18,867 nt of DNA from JBFELO01 sp041552055 (GCA_041552055.1 JBFELO010000092.1:1-18867); one strand, 5' to 3'; counted from the first letter of the stretch, positions 7,841 through 16,199 are shown. Numbers and translations are program-made. Notes: a model not told the origin generated them from the letters alone.

Positions 7841-7883
7841 ATTGTTCGTACGCCGGAGATCCAGGCGCATTGACCCGAGTCAA
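7841..7883 (-). promoter_or_regulatory. FNR/FixK-like operator and activator-dependent promoter for the HAO-like operon
   Basis: At 7870-7883 there is a perfect dyad TTGAC-N4-GTCAA, which fits the TTGA-N6-TCAA pattern of FNR/FixK-type regulators. On the minus strand a possible -10 (AACAAT, four of six matches) lies at 7846-7841, with no recognisable -35. A start about 7 bases further on (near 7834) places the dyad centre (7876.5) close to -42, the class II activator position. Family knowledge: such sites answer to oxygen, NO or reactive nitrogen. The specific regulator is unknown. Confidence 0.5.
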
Positions 7884-7952
7884 GCTCGACCATCTCGCAC
7901 GAGATTCACGCACGGCTCCCCCACACTCGACATCGGGGGTCGGACCGGGTCG

Positions 7953-7985
7953 ACGGATGGATGACGGATGAATGACGGATGAATG
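7953..7985 (+). repeat. three 11-bp tandem repeats
   Basis: acggatggatg, acggatgaatg and acggatgaatg follow one another without a gap, with one mismatch in 33 bases. They lie between the HAO promoter and the hairpin behind the fusion gene. They could be iterons for a regulator, part of a dispersed intergenic repeat, or slippage products. Confidence 0.6.
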
Positions 7986-7994
7986 TTGCCCCGA

Positions 7995-8015
7995 CTCCCG
8001 GCGTGCCGCCGGGAG
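7995..8015 (-). terminator. hairpin behind the malate synthase-isocitrate lyase gene
   Basis: A perfect 9-bp stem (ctcccggcg / cgccgggag) with a 3-base loop lies 28 bases past the stop at 8043. No T tract follows on the minus strand, so termination strength is uncertain. Confidence 0.55.
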
Positions 8016-8042
8016 GTGTTCCGTCACAGGCGCAGGGCCGAC

Positions 8043-11000
8043 TCACCCCTTGTTGATGAGCTTGGTCAGCTCGTCGCGCTTGGGGTTCAACAGCGCCGCC
8101 ACGCGTTCCGGATCGACGCCGGCGACGATGATGTCGCCGATCTCGACGGTGACGTCGTCGAAGATGCCGAGCTTCTTCATCCCCCCGGTCTGCTTGACGT
8201 TGTCGTCCGTCGGCGTGACGTAGTGGATCGACACCGCCTTGTAGCGGTGGATCAGGAACAGGTGCAGCAAAGTCATGAGCCGCTTCTGACGTAGCGCCGG
8301 GTCGGTGGTTTCCTGGTCCCTCACCGAGAGGATGCTCTTGCCCCGGCGGTCGCGGATGGTCGCGAACACCACCTCTGCCACCTTCGCGCCGGACGGATCG
8401 AGGACGGTCAGGCCGAGCAGCTCGGAGCCGGCCTTGTGCGGTCGCAGCTCGACCTTGAAGGGGCCCGGTATGCCGTTGGCCTCGCTCCACAGCTCGAGCC
8501 ACTCCTCGAGCAGCCGTGGCGGCACCTCGGTTTCCACCAGGTGCTGCACCTGGGTGGAACCCTTGCCCATCGCCTTGGTGGTGGCCGTGCGACCGGACGA
8601 CGCCATCAACGCGCCATCGAGACGGGGGCCGCCGACCAGGGTCTGCGGGGTCTTGTACGGCGACTCTACCAGCCGCAGCTTGCGCTGCAGACGCGCCAGC
8701 GCAAGCATGCCTTCCTGCTTGAGTGCCGTGGCGAACTCCTCTACTGCCATGCCGTCGACCTGGTGGCCGCCGTAGGTGATGAAGTTGAACACGAAGCCCA
8801 GCTTGCCCAGCTCGAGCGGGAAGGCCATCATCTCCTCGTCGGTCATGCCGGTGGTGTCCCAGTTGAAGGAGGGAGACAGGTTGTAGGCCATCATCTTGTC
8901 CGGGTAGTGGGCGTGGATCGCCTCGGCAAAGGTTCTGGCGTCCTCGAGGTCGGCGGTCTTGGTTTCCATCCAGACGATGTCGCAGAAGGGGGCGACCGCC
9001 AACGACTTGGCGATGGCGTAGGGGATGCCTCCCTGGATCGGGTAGAAACCCTCCGGAGTTCGTGCTCGCTCCGGATCCCACGTGACCTGGACCCCGAGCG
9101 AGGACGCCTTGTCGCGTGCCTCCTGCAGGGAGACGCGCCGCGACCAGTCGAGCCACTCGTCCACCGTGAAGTCGAACTCCTGTCCCTGTTCGATATTGAA
9201 GGACATCGCGTCGGCCACCGCCTCGCCGAAGGTCTTGATCCCGGCCTCGGCTTCCCAGAGGTCCGCGAAGCGGTTGACGGCCTGGTCGAGGATGGTCTCC
9301 ACGGGGAGCACACGATTCTCTCGGTGGGCAGCGAGGAGATCTTCCATATAACTGAAGACCCCGATGTGCTCGAGCCACGACTCGGCGTGCGCGTAGGCGT
9401 CGGCGGACACGTGGTACAGCAGATGGCCGTTGATCTCTCCGACGCCCAGCTCGTTGAACTTCTTCAGGATCGCGAGGTAGGTCAGCTTCCAACTCGGCGC
9501 CTCGGTGTTGGTGACGCCCAGGAGAAAGGGCTGGTCGCGCTCGTCGCCGGTGCCGTCCAGCAGGGTCGCGGCTTCGGCATCGGTGCGCGCGACGATGATG
9601 CCGGGAACGCCCATCACGTCGAGCTGGAAGCGTGCGGCGTTGAGTCGCTTGATCTGCTCATCGACCGGCACGAGGACCTTGCCGCCCTGGTGGCCGCACT
9701 TCTTCAAGCCGGGCTTCTGGTCCTCGATGTGGTACCCCGGAACACCGACCTCGACGAACCGGCGTATCAGGTTGCGCACGTGCGCGTCACCACCGTGGCC
9801 GGTGTCGGCGTCGGCGATGATGAAGGGTCGGTAGTCGACCTTCGGGGTGGCGGCGCGCTGCCGGTCGGTCATCCGTGACCGCGCGTAGTGCTGGTTCTTG
9901 TCCGCGGTCAGCAGGGCGCGCACGATCGGCGCGGCCTCGTCGGGAACCTGGCTGAGAGGGTAGCTCGCGAGGTCGGCGCCCGGGTTCTCGGTGACCGAAC
10001 CCTTGGCGGAAGTCGCCCAGCCGCCCAGGTAGATGCCCTCGATTCCGATCCGCTTGATCGCCACCGCCTGTCCCGGAGTGTAGGGGCCGAAGGTCGTGAT
10101 CGACCTGCCGGTCGCGAAGAGCTCCTCGAGGCGGGCGAAGAAATCTTCCGCGGCCCGCCTCGCGACGGTGTATTCCTCGGGTATCGTTCCCCGTTGCTGC
10201 ACCACCTGGCGAGCGCCGTAGAGGCGTGTGACGCCGGCGAAACGCGGGGCGTCAAGCCACCTCTGGGTCTCGGCGACCCGCTCTTCGAACGCCGCGACCT
10301 CGTCGGCCTCGGCCATGGCGGCGGTGTCGAGGTTATCGGTGATCCGGTGTCCGTTTCGGGTGAAGGAGTTCATGTACGTACCGATCCTCTCTCTGGCTCG
10401 TTCGAGGTCATGGTTGTTGAGGTTGATGTTCAGCAGGTCGATGTACCAGGGCGCCTTGACCTCGTCGAGCACGTAGGTCTCGACGATCTCTCTGGCGATG
10501 GGCAGGGTGGTGGTCTTGGAGACCTCGTACACGACCTTATCGCTCGCCGCGAGTAGCTTTTCGTACTCCTCGGAGAGTAATCTGACAAACACCTCGCGGG
10601 TGAAGACCTCACCGGCCGCGAGCCCGGTCTCCTCGTCGTCCTCGGTGAATGTCGCGCCCTTGTGCAGCCACTCCCAGAGGATACTGAGACGGATCTCTCC
10701 GGTGGCCATGTCCTCCATCAAGTACAGGACGTCATCGTCTCCGAAGAAGTCGGCCGGTTTGAGGGCTGCCGCCTGCATGCCCTGCCCGAACGCGTTGCCG
10801 TACTGCAGTGCGACGCTGAGCAGGTCGCGCGCGCCGCGGATCGTGCGCGGTGCCGGCTCGAGCAGCATGAGCCCGGCGGCGTCCTCCGCGGTGTAGGTCA
10901 GCGGCGGGAAGTCGCGACCGAGCTGGTTGGCCTCGCCGACCTTCTCCCACACCGGACGTACGATGTGCACCATCTTCCAGTGCGCCACCCATTTGCCGCT

Positions 11001-12221
11001 GGCACCCTCGCGCTGCTCGCGCTCGGCGCCGGCGACGGCCTTCCCCATGCTTGTCCTCACCCCCAGCGCCGAGCCGACGGGAATGTTCGGCTCCATGCCG
11101 CCCTGCCACAGGGCGCAGCGGCCGTTGATGTCCGGCGTGTTGACCGCCCGGCGCACGCGATCTTCGTAGGTCTTCATATAGCCGTAGGTCATGACGATCG
11201 ACTCGATGTTGGGGTTGATGAATTCGCGGCTCCAGGCAAGGGCGTCGGCGACGCTGTTGATGTAATCCCAGCGGCCGGTGTTGTAGCCCACGAAATGTCT
11301 GCCCAGGGCCGCCCGGATCTCCATCAGCTGGAACGTGGCCTCGAGCTGCTCGACCAGCACGTAGGCCTTGACCGTTCCCTCGTCGAGCCCGAGATGCACC
11401 TCGAGGGCCGTGATCATCTCGTTCCACAGCGCCGCCTCTTCGGCGGTCTGGATCTTGGGCAGGTAGAGCACGATCGAAGACCCCGCCGACATGAGACGCC
11501 GGTAGTTGTTGACGACGTACAGCGTCATGTCGACGATGGAGGCCGAGAATGGCTCCCCATCGGCGTCGCGAATGTGACGGTCGTCGAGGTGCAGCCCTCT
11601 TGCCCGGAACATCTTGGTGGTGAAGCCGAGTTGTTGCCGCCAGTCCTCGATGATCCTGCGACCGAAGAAACTCTCGGCCCAGCGGTTCATCTCGTCGGCG
11701 ACCTGCTCGGCCACCTCGAGGAACAGCGGGTCCTCGTGGATCGCCAGCTTGAGGTTCCGCTGGCCGTCGAGTGACATGGCGTCGATCTGCCCGAGGGCGT
11801 CCTCGCCGTCGAACATCCAGCCGTCGGCGCCCGAGAGCAGCGCATAGGCGACATTTCGTATGCCGGTTGCAACCGGCGCGCTGGGTCTGGTCGCCGGGCC
11901 GGTGCCCTGAATCCACTGTCGCTGGAGATCGGCAGGGATCTCAGACCCCTCGAACCTGCCGTCGCGGGCATCCTGGACCTCGATCCGGGTGCGGGCGATG
12001 CAACCTTCTGGGCTCAGGAAGCCGATCGGTTCGCGGTCACGAAACCGCCGGGCCCGGAGCTGGATCCGTTTCGCCATCAGGATCTTCTGTTCGCGGTTGA
12101 AGGGGGCCAGGGCCTCGAGCGCGGCGATCGCTTCCGGTGTGTACACGTCGGTGTAATCGGCGAGGAGGTTGTCGCGGATCAGAAGATGTGGCCTGGAGGC
12201 TGCGTCGGCTGTCGAGTCCAT
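8043..12221 (-). CDS. bifunctional malate synthase A - isocitrate lyase (Icl2-type) fusion
   Basis: One 1392-residue chain carries both glyoxylate-shunt enzymes. Residues about 1-625 are class A malate synthase (glyoxylate + acetyl-CoA to malate): catalytic Arg208 in FRARGLHL, Glu291 in VEQLEATF, Asp319 in TGRWDYI and Asp504 in LMEDMATGEI are all present. Residues about 640-1392 are isocitrate lyase (isocitrate to glyoxylate + succinate): ADADTGHGG (803-811), KKCGH with catalytic Cys842, ARTDAEA (878-884) and NLSPSFNW (1114-1121). The lyase half is about 750 residues and ends in the extra domain (about 1230-1392, with ILSVRDQ and HYVTPTDDN) known from mycobacterial Icl2. Start ATG 12221 has AAGGG seven bases upstream; ATG 12269 is possible but lacks a ribosome site. 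The frame is unbroken across the junction. Alone in its transcription unit, it should be cytoplasmic and support growth on acetate or fatty acids. Confidence 0.95.
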   Translation of the reverse strand: MDSTADAASRPHLLIRDNLLADYTDVYTPEAIAALEALAPFNREQKILMAKRIQLRARRFRDREPIGFLSPEGCIARTRIEVQDARDGRFEGSEIPADLQRQWIQGTGPATRPSAPVATGIRNVAYALLSGADGWMFDGEDALGQIDAMSLDGQRNLKLAIHEDPLFLEVAEQVADEMNRWAESFFGRRIIEDWRQQLGFTTKMFRARGLHLDDRHIRDADGEPFSASIVDMTLYVVNNYRRLMSAGSSIVLYLPKIQTAEEAALWNEMITALEVHLGLDEGTVKAYVLVEQLEATFQLMEIRAALGRHFVGYNTGRWDYINSVADALAWSREFINPNIESIVMTYGYMKTYEDRVRRAVNTPDINGRCALWQGGMEPNIPVGSALGVRTSMGKAVAGAEREQREGASGKWVAHWKMVHIVRPVWEKVGEANQLGRDFPPLTYTAEDAAGLMLLEPAPRTIRGARDLLSVALQYGNAFGQGMQAAALKPADFFGDDDVLYLMEDMATGEIRLSILWEWLHKGATFTEDDEETGLAAGEVFTREVFVRLLSEEYEKLLAASDKVVYEVSKTTTLPIAREIVETYVLDEVKAPWYIDLLNINLNNHDLERARERIGTYMNSFTRNGHRITDNLDTAAMAEADEVAAFEERVAETQRWLDAPRFAGVTRLYGARQVVQQRGTIPEEYTVARRAAEDFFARLEELFATGRSITTFGPYTPGQAVAIKRIGIEGIYLGGWATSAKGSVTENPGADLASYPLSQVPDEAAPIVRALLTADKNQHYARSRMTDRQRAATPKVDYRPFIIADADTGHGGDAHVRNLIRRFVEVGVPGYHIEDQKPGLKKCGHQGGKVLVPVDEQIKRLNAARFQLDVMGVPGIIVARTDAEAATLLDGTGDERDQPFLLGVTNTEAPSWKLTYLAILKKFNELGVGEINGHLLYHVSADAYAHAESWLEHIGVFSYMEDLLAAHRENRVLPVETILDQAVNRFADLWEAEAGIKTFGEAVADAMSFNIEQGQEFDFTVDEWLDWSRRVSLQEARDKASSLGVQVTWDPERARTPEGFYPIQGGIPYAIAKSLAVAPFCDIVWMETKTADLEDARTFAEAIHAHYPDKMMAYNLSPSFNWDTTGMTDEEMMAFPLELGKLGFVFNFITYGGHQVDGMAVEEFATALKQEGMLALARLQRKLRLVESPYKTPQTLVGGPRLDGALMASSGRTATTKAMGKGSTQVQHLVETEVPPRLLEEWLELWSEANGIPGPFKVELRPHKAGSELLGLTVLDPSGAKVAEVVFATIRDRRGKSILSVRDQETTDPALRQKRLMTLLHLFLIHRYKAVSIHYVTPTDDNVKQTGGMKKLGIFDDVTVEIGDIIVAGVDPERVAALLNPKRDELTKLINKG

Positions 12222-12322
12222 GTCCCAACCCTTCGATGCCCGGAGTTCCAGGCGCGGTGAGTAGCTCATGCAATGCGACAGACACGGCGCGTATTTCAAT
12301 CGAGCGGGACAGACGTCACGCC

Positions 12323-12338
12323 GCGACTGCCCAGTCGC
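12323..12338 (-). promoter_or_regulatory. inverted repeat in the leader of the fusion gene
   Basis: gcgact (12323-12328) pairs with agtcgc (12333-12338) around four bases, about 100 bases upstream of the fusion start. It could be a leader hairpin or an operator. No clear sigma-70 promoter for the fusion gene was found in the 291-bp spacer, so regulation is open. Confidence 0.3.
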
Positions 12339-12429
12339 CCATTTCTCACCAAATTCCTGCCGTGGACGGCGGACGGTTGATTGACAGTATCTTGTTCATC
12401 TTCTTTGTGAAGGGCACCCCTTTCGTTGT

Positions 12430-12458
12430 TTGACAGAAGGACAATCGCTGTTGATAAT
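12430..12458 (+). promoter_or_regulatory. near-consensus sigma-70 promoter for the CTERM-tailed protein
   Basis: TTGACA (12430-12435), a 17-base spacer and GATAAT (12453-12458, five of six) form a near-perfect promoter. The expected start lies near 12465, about 48 bases before the ATG. A second TTGACA at 12381-12386 has no good -10. Strong constitutive expression is likely. Confidence 0.8.
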
Positions 12459-12512
12459 CGTGATCGGTGTCACATGTCAAAATCACAAAGACTTCCTGAG
12501 AGGAGGGACGGA

Positions 12513-13487
12513 ATGAAACGAAGCTGTGGGATCGTCGCGGTCGGAATCGTTGCACTGCTCGCGCTCGCAGGGCAGGCACAGGCCGGCAACCTGGCCAATT
12601 CGCTCACGGTCACCGGAACGGATTTTGCCGCCTTCGGGGACAGCGGCCTGAGGGGCGTGGGCGCCGGCGACTTGGTTGTCTCGGGGATCACGGGGACCGT
12701 CAACGAGGCGTACGTTTTGTGGCATGGGCCGACCAACGCGTCGGACCCGGATGTCAACGTCGTCGTAACGTTTGCCGGCACCGACGTCACCGGTGTGAAC
12801 ATCGGGCAGAGCAGCGACAACTGCTGGGGCTTTGCGAACAGCCAGGCCTACCGCGCGGACGTGTCGGCGCTGGTCACCGGCGACGGGACCTATGCCTACA
12901 GCTTCCCGGGGTACTCGGCCGGCTCGGTGGAGATGAACGGGATCTCGCTGCTGATCTTCTACGATGACGGCGACGGCGGCAACGACCTCGACGTGGCCGT
13001 GTTCGACGGCAACGACTCCAACATCTCGAACCCGTTCGACGATGACGGCTGGAACGCAACCCTCGCCGGCATCAACTACAGCTCCGGCACCGCCCTCATG
13101 CTCATGATCGTCAGCGACGGCCAAACGTTCTCTGACAATGGCGTACAGGTTAATGGCACGGAAATCATCGCCCCAGGGTTGAATTTCCAGGGAGACACGC
13201 TGCCTGATCAGGGCGGGTGCCCGAGCGGTTGCCTGTGGGATCACCGCACCGAGGATGTCACGTCGTTTCTTACTCCGGGCCCAAACACGTTGACGCTCGC
13301 GGATTCGGGATCCGGCAGCGACTGCCTGTCGCTCATCGCGACCGTGTTCATCCTGCCTGCGGGGGCCATCGAGCCACCCGAGCCGGTGGAGGTGGCGATC
13401 CCGACGGTCGGGCGAGTCGGTGTCGTGGTGATGACGGTGCTGCTGCTGGCGGCAGGCGCGTTCGTGCTGCGTCGCTTCAGCGCGTAG
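12513..13487 (+). CDS. secreted surface protein with IPTL-CTERM-like sorting tail
   Basis: This is a 324-residue exported protein of unrecognised family. The signal peptide spans about 1-23 (ending AGQAQA). The body is a beta-rich, Asp/Gly/Asn-rich domain with LVVSGITGTVNEAYVLWHG and an acidic stretch DDGDGGNDLD that could bind calcium; it faintly recalls DUF3344-type surface domains. The last 29 residues form a sorting tail: IPTVG, a hydrophobic helix (VVVMTVLLLAAGAFVL), then RR. That is the architecture of IPTL-CTERM proteins, which are handled by exosortase-like enzymes; none is encoded here. The start is fixed by AGGAGGG five bases upstream. The very strong promoter and solo transcription suggest an abundant cell-surface or matrix protein, which is inference. 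Confidence 0.78.
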   Translation: MKRSCGIVAVGIVALLALAGQAQAGNLANSLTVTGTDFAAFGDSGLRGVGAGDLVVSGITGTVNEAYVLWHGPTNASDPDVNVVVTFAGTDVTGVNIGQSSDNCWGFANSQAYRADVSALVTGDGTYAYSFPGYSAGSVEMNGISLLIFYDDGDGGNDLDVAVFDGNDSNISNPFDDDGWNATLAGINYSSGTALMLMIVSDGQTFSDNGVQVNGTEIIAPGLNFQGDTLPDQGGCPSGCLWDHRTEDVTSFLTPGPNTLTLADSGSGSDCLSLIATVFILPAGAIEPPEPVEVAIPTVGRVGVVVMTVLLLAAGAFVLRRFSA

Positions 13488-13509
13488 AGAGAAGAGAGAC
13501 GTCACATCA

Positions 13510-13540
13510 GGGCGAGCGCGCGGTCACTGCGCGCTCGCCC
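13510..13540 (+). terminator. strong hairpin between convergent genes
   Basis: A perfect 12-bp GC-rich stem (gggcgagcgcgc / gcgcgctcgccc) with a 7-base loop lies 22 bases after the CTERM protein stop. The convergent NrfD gene ends at 13685, so it could act in both directions. A long T tract is missing. Confidence 0.7.
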
Positions 13541-13684
13541 TTGGCTCGCTCGTTCAAACTCTTCACCGAGAGTCTTCCGCGGCGGAGTATCCCCCGCCTC
13601 GTGACCAAGGCTGGTGAGTCGTCCGTTCCGCGACAAACGAAGCCACAGCGGGATCTGAGGTCACGAAGCTCCGCGCGGCACTGA

Positions 13685-14893
13685 TCAGGCAGTGCCGGCG
13701 GAGGGTGCAGGCTGTGGCTCTGCTTCGACCACTGACGGCTGCGAGAAGGTCGGGATCAGCCGGTCGAAGATGATCAGCAGCACGAACGGCATCACGAAGA
13801 TCACCACCGCGGCCAGGATTCCCTCCTTGTCGAACATTCCCGGGACGTAGGTCTCGCGGAAACCGCGCATGCTCTTGGAGAACATCTGGCCGCCGATGAC
13901 CACGTTCCAACGCATCGCGAACACCTGGAGCAGCAGGAGCAGGGACGAGACCATTGCGAGCGTGTTGCGGATCCGGTCGTCCATGTAGGAGCCCATCAGG
14001 ACGATGATGCCGAGCAGGATCAGAGGGATCAGTCCGCCGAGCACCATCTGGATCGAGATGAACGAGATCGACAGCTGGTGGGTGAGCAGGTGGCCGATCA
14101 CCTCCCACTCCTCGGCGCGCTCGTAGGCCAGCACCATGATCTCGAGCAGCTCGAGGGTGAGCGACATGATCATGAACAACCACAGCCAGCGCGACATGGC
14201 GGTGATGACCTGTCGGTCGATCGGAATCCCCTTGAGCTTCATGGCCACCTGGTACAGCACGATGAGCAGGGCGATGCCGGAGACCATGGCCGAGAACAAG
14301 AAAATGATCGGCATCAGCGGTGTCGACCACCACGGGTTCGACTTCAGCGCGCCGAACAGGAAGCCGACGTAGCCGTGGAGGAGGCAGGCCATGGGAATGC
14401 CGATGGCGGCGAGCACGCGGATCACCTTCTGGTCGAGGCCGCGGGCCTCGGGCGAGGTGTCGTAGACCCCGAGCGCCAGAATCGAGTAGAGGCGACGCTT
14501 GAGCCCACGCGACCGGGCCGCGGTCTCGATGATGTCGATCCTGAAGACGAACCAGACCTCGAACAGGATGATGATGAAGTAGCTGGCGTAGAGCAGACCG
14601 AAGCCGGCCATGGCGGACGAGAAGTTGGGTGTGATCACGATATTGAAGGCGCGCTCGGGATGGCCGAGGTGGTTGAGCAGGGGGAGGCCCGCAACGGCCA
14701 GGAAGCACAGCGATGTCGCCAGCGCGAAGCGTCCGATCGAACGGAGCTCCTCGCGACCGAATACGTGGTACAGAGACGACACGATGAACGCGCCGGCCAC
14801 CAGTCCCGTGATGTAGGGGTAGAGGACGATCATCAGGCTCCAGTGGATGTGGACGTCGTTCGGGAACAGGTACCCGGTGAGCTCGGGAAACAT
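13685..14893 (-). CDS. nrfD: NrfD/PsrC-like quinone-interacting membrane subunit
   Basis: This is a 402-residue polytopic inner-membrane protein of the NrfD (polysulfide reductase membrane subunit) family, which exchanges electrons with the quinone pool. Eight to ten hydrophobic helices are visible, starting with IHWSLMIVLYPYITGLVAGAF and including the family-like segment LNHLGHPERAFNI (residues about 73-86). It is last in the four-gene operon. Its ATG overlaps the TGA of the iron-sulfur gene by one base (TGATG), which means tight translational coupling and a fixed partnership. The gene symbol reflects the family, not a proven role in formate-nitrite reduction. Similar subunits occur in Qrc, Psr, Ttr and alternative complex III. 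In this setting it would form the membrane base of a quinone:cytochrome oxidoreductase. Confidence 0.9.
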   Translation of the reverse strand: MFPELTGYLFPNDVHIHWSLMIVLYPYITGLVAGAFIVSSLYHVFGREELRSIGRFALATSLCFLAVAGLPLLNHLGHPERAFNIVITPNFSSAMAGFGLLYASYFIIILFEVWFVFRIDIIETAARSRGLKRRLYSILALGVYDTSPEARGLDQKVIRVLAAIGIPMACLLHGYVGFLFGALKSNPWWSTPLMPIIFLFSAMVSGIALLIVLYQVAMKLKGIPIDRQVITAMSRWLWLFMIMSLTLELLEIMVLAYERAEEWEVIGHLLTHQLSISFISIQMVLGGLIPLILLGIIVLMGSYMDDRIRNTLAMVSSLLLLLQVFAMRWNVVIGGQMFSKSMRGFRETYVPGMFDKEGILAAVVIFVMPFVLLIIFDRLIPTFSQPSVVEAEPQPAPSAGTA

Positions 14894-15687
14894 CAGCGCA
14901 CCTCCACGTCAAGCCCGAGGTAGTAGCACTGAGGCCTGGTCAGAAGCTGCGGCTGGAGCACCATCACTCGCTCGGTGGCGAGTATCTCGTGGACCAGGTC
15001 GTCGGGGTTTTCGCGGTCACCGAGCCGGCGGGCGCCGACCGGGCAGATGCCGACGCAGGCGGTGGGAAGTCCCTTCGTGATCCGGTGGTAGCAGAGGGTG
15101 CACTTCTCGGCGGTGTGATTGTCCGGGTTGATGAACCGGCTACCGTACGGGCACGCCTGGACGCAGTAGCCGCAGCCGATGCAGTGCTTGCCGTCGACCA
15201 GGATCACGCCGTCCCGGGTGCGGTACGACGCGCCCACCGGGCACACCTGGATGCACGGAGTCTGTTGGCAGTGGTTGCAGATCTTGGGAACGAAGAACGC
15301 TTTCTCGACGTGCAGCCCGGTGGTCACGCGCTGGAAGCCGTTGGCGCCACCGTCGGGGGAGTCGACGTACGACTCGCCCTCGACCGGGATCTCGTACCGC
15401 TCCACCCAGGTTCGGTACATCCCTTCGGGGACGTCGTTCTCTGCCCGACAGGCGCGAACGCAGGCGCCGCATCCGATGCACAGGCGGGTGTCGATGAGGT
15501 ACACCCAGCGGTGCTTGGTCCAGTCGTACTCGGGTGTGGCCTCGGCTGCGGCTTCGTCGGGCAGGATCAGAGCGACGACACTGGCACTCGCCGCGAACGC
15601 GCAGCCCGTGGCGGCCTGTCGCATGAAGTCACGGCGGCTGACCGCCGCCGGCTCGCTCTCGGAATCTGATGGGTGACGAGTCTTCAT
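14893..15687 (-). CDS. nrfC: Tat-exported NrfC-like protein with four [4Fe-4S] clusters
   Basis: This is a 264-residue periplasmic electron carrier. The N-terminus has a twin-arginine signal (SRRDFM, 17-22, then a hydrophobic stretch to about 42). Sixteen cysteines form four cluster motifs: CIGCGACVRAC (70-80), CNHCQQTPCIQVC (137-149), CIGCGYCVQAC (169-179), and C196, C199, C211, C215. This is the NrfC/PsrB/TtrB arrangement that pairs with an NrfD subunit. I chose ATG 15687 because GAAGGAG precedes it and the Tat signal follows; the open frame runs further upstream to 16014 but overlaps the cytochrome gene. It starts 19 bases after the tetraheme cytochrome stop and overlaps nrfD by one base. 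It should carry electrons between the quinone site and the heme protein. Confidence 0.92.
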   Translation of the reverse strand: MKTRHPSDSESEPAAVSRRDFMRQAATGCAFAASASVVALILPDEAAAEATPEYDWTKHRWVYLIDTRLCIGCGACVRACRAENDVPEGMYRTWVERYEIPVEGESYVDSPDGGANGFQRVTTGLHVEKAFFVPKICNHCQQTPCIQVCPVGASYRTRDGVILVDGKHCIGCGYCVQACPYGSRFINPDNHTAEKCTLCYHRITKGLPTACVGICPVGARRLGDRENPDDLVHEILATERVMVLQPQLLTRPQCYYLGLDVEVR

Positions 15688-15706
15688 GGCTTCTCCTTCA
15701 CCAGAA

Positions 15707-16198
15707 TCACAGCGGGGAGTGGGGATCGTGGCAGTCGAAGCACGCATCTGCCGACAGCTCGCCGCCGTTGTCGGCCACGTGTCGTTTCGGGTCGATCTGA
15801 GGGAAATCGGCCGGCCGGGCGGCAAGAAATGCGTGGCAATTTTCGCACAGCTCACGACTCCGCCGCATCGGCATGTCGGCCAACTTCTCGCCTTCTTCCT
15901 CGTCCACGTGAAGCGCCACAGGGGCGTGACAGAGTTCGCACCGGACCGCGTGATGGACGCCCTCGATGTGAACCTCGACCTGCTCCGAGTGGCACATCTC
16001 ACAGGCGGTGTCACCGCCGTGCCGCACCGGCTCGGCGCGGTGCTCCAGCGGGCTCGCCCCCCGGTACCAGCCGCTCTCGCCCCAGGTCGGAGGGACGAAA
16101 AGCGAGCGGCCCAGCACCAGGGCCACGATCACCACCAACAGCATCAGCGCGGCTCGAACGACGTGCTTGCTGTGCTCGAGGGAGCTTCCTGATTCCAT
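15707..16198 (-). CDS. membrane-anchored tetraheme cytochrome c
   Basis: This 163-residue protein has one N-terminal membrane helix (about 12-34) and a periplasmic domain with four CxxCH sites: CEMCH (66-70), CELCH (87-91), CENCH (118-122) and CFDCH (153-157). Extra histidines (for example HIEGVHH, DMPMRRS and KRHVAD nearby) could be distal ligands. It is not clearly NapC/NrfH: the spacing is looser and the usual NapC segments are absent. It resembles the small multiheme subunits found with NrfC/NrfD modules, comparable in role to QrcA. Its ATG lies one base after the stop of the preceding repeat-protein gene, with AGGAGG in that gene's end. It is the likely exit or entry point for electrons between the NrfCD module and soluble cytochromes. 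Confidence 0.88.
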   Translation of the reverse strand: MESGSSLEHSKHVVRAALMLLVVIVALVLGRSLFVPPTWGESGWYRGASPLEHRAEPVRHGGDTACEMCHSEQVEVHIEGVHHAVRCELCHAPVALHVDEEEGEKLADMPMRRSRELCENCHAFLAARPADFPQIDPKRHVADNGGELSADACFDCHDPHSPL

Positions 16199-16199
16199 G

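Noticed and set aside
7906..9492. 528-codon minus-strand frame overlapping the isocitrate lyase half
   Set aside because: It is an Arg/Gly/Pro-rich frame-shifted reading of the lyase coding region, which is itself unbroken and motif-complete.
8436..9878. 480-codon plus-strand frame opposite the lyase region
   Set aside because: It is an antisense shadow with no recognisable domain; the opposite strand encodes the catalytic KKCGH and NLSPSFNW motifs.
12381..12409. second TTGACA upstream of the CTERM protein gene as a promoter
   Set aside because: At a 17-base spacing the -10 reads tttgtg, a poor match; the TTGACA at 12430 is far better.
13563..14912. 449-codon minus-strand frame overlapping nrfD
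   Set aside because: It is in a different frame from the hydrophobic NrfD protein and Arg/His/Pro-rich, typical of an out-of-frame translation of a membrane protein gene.
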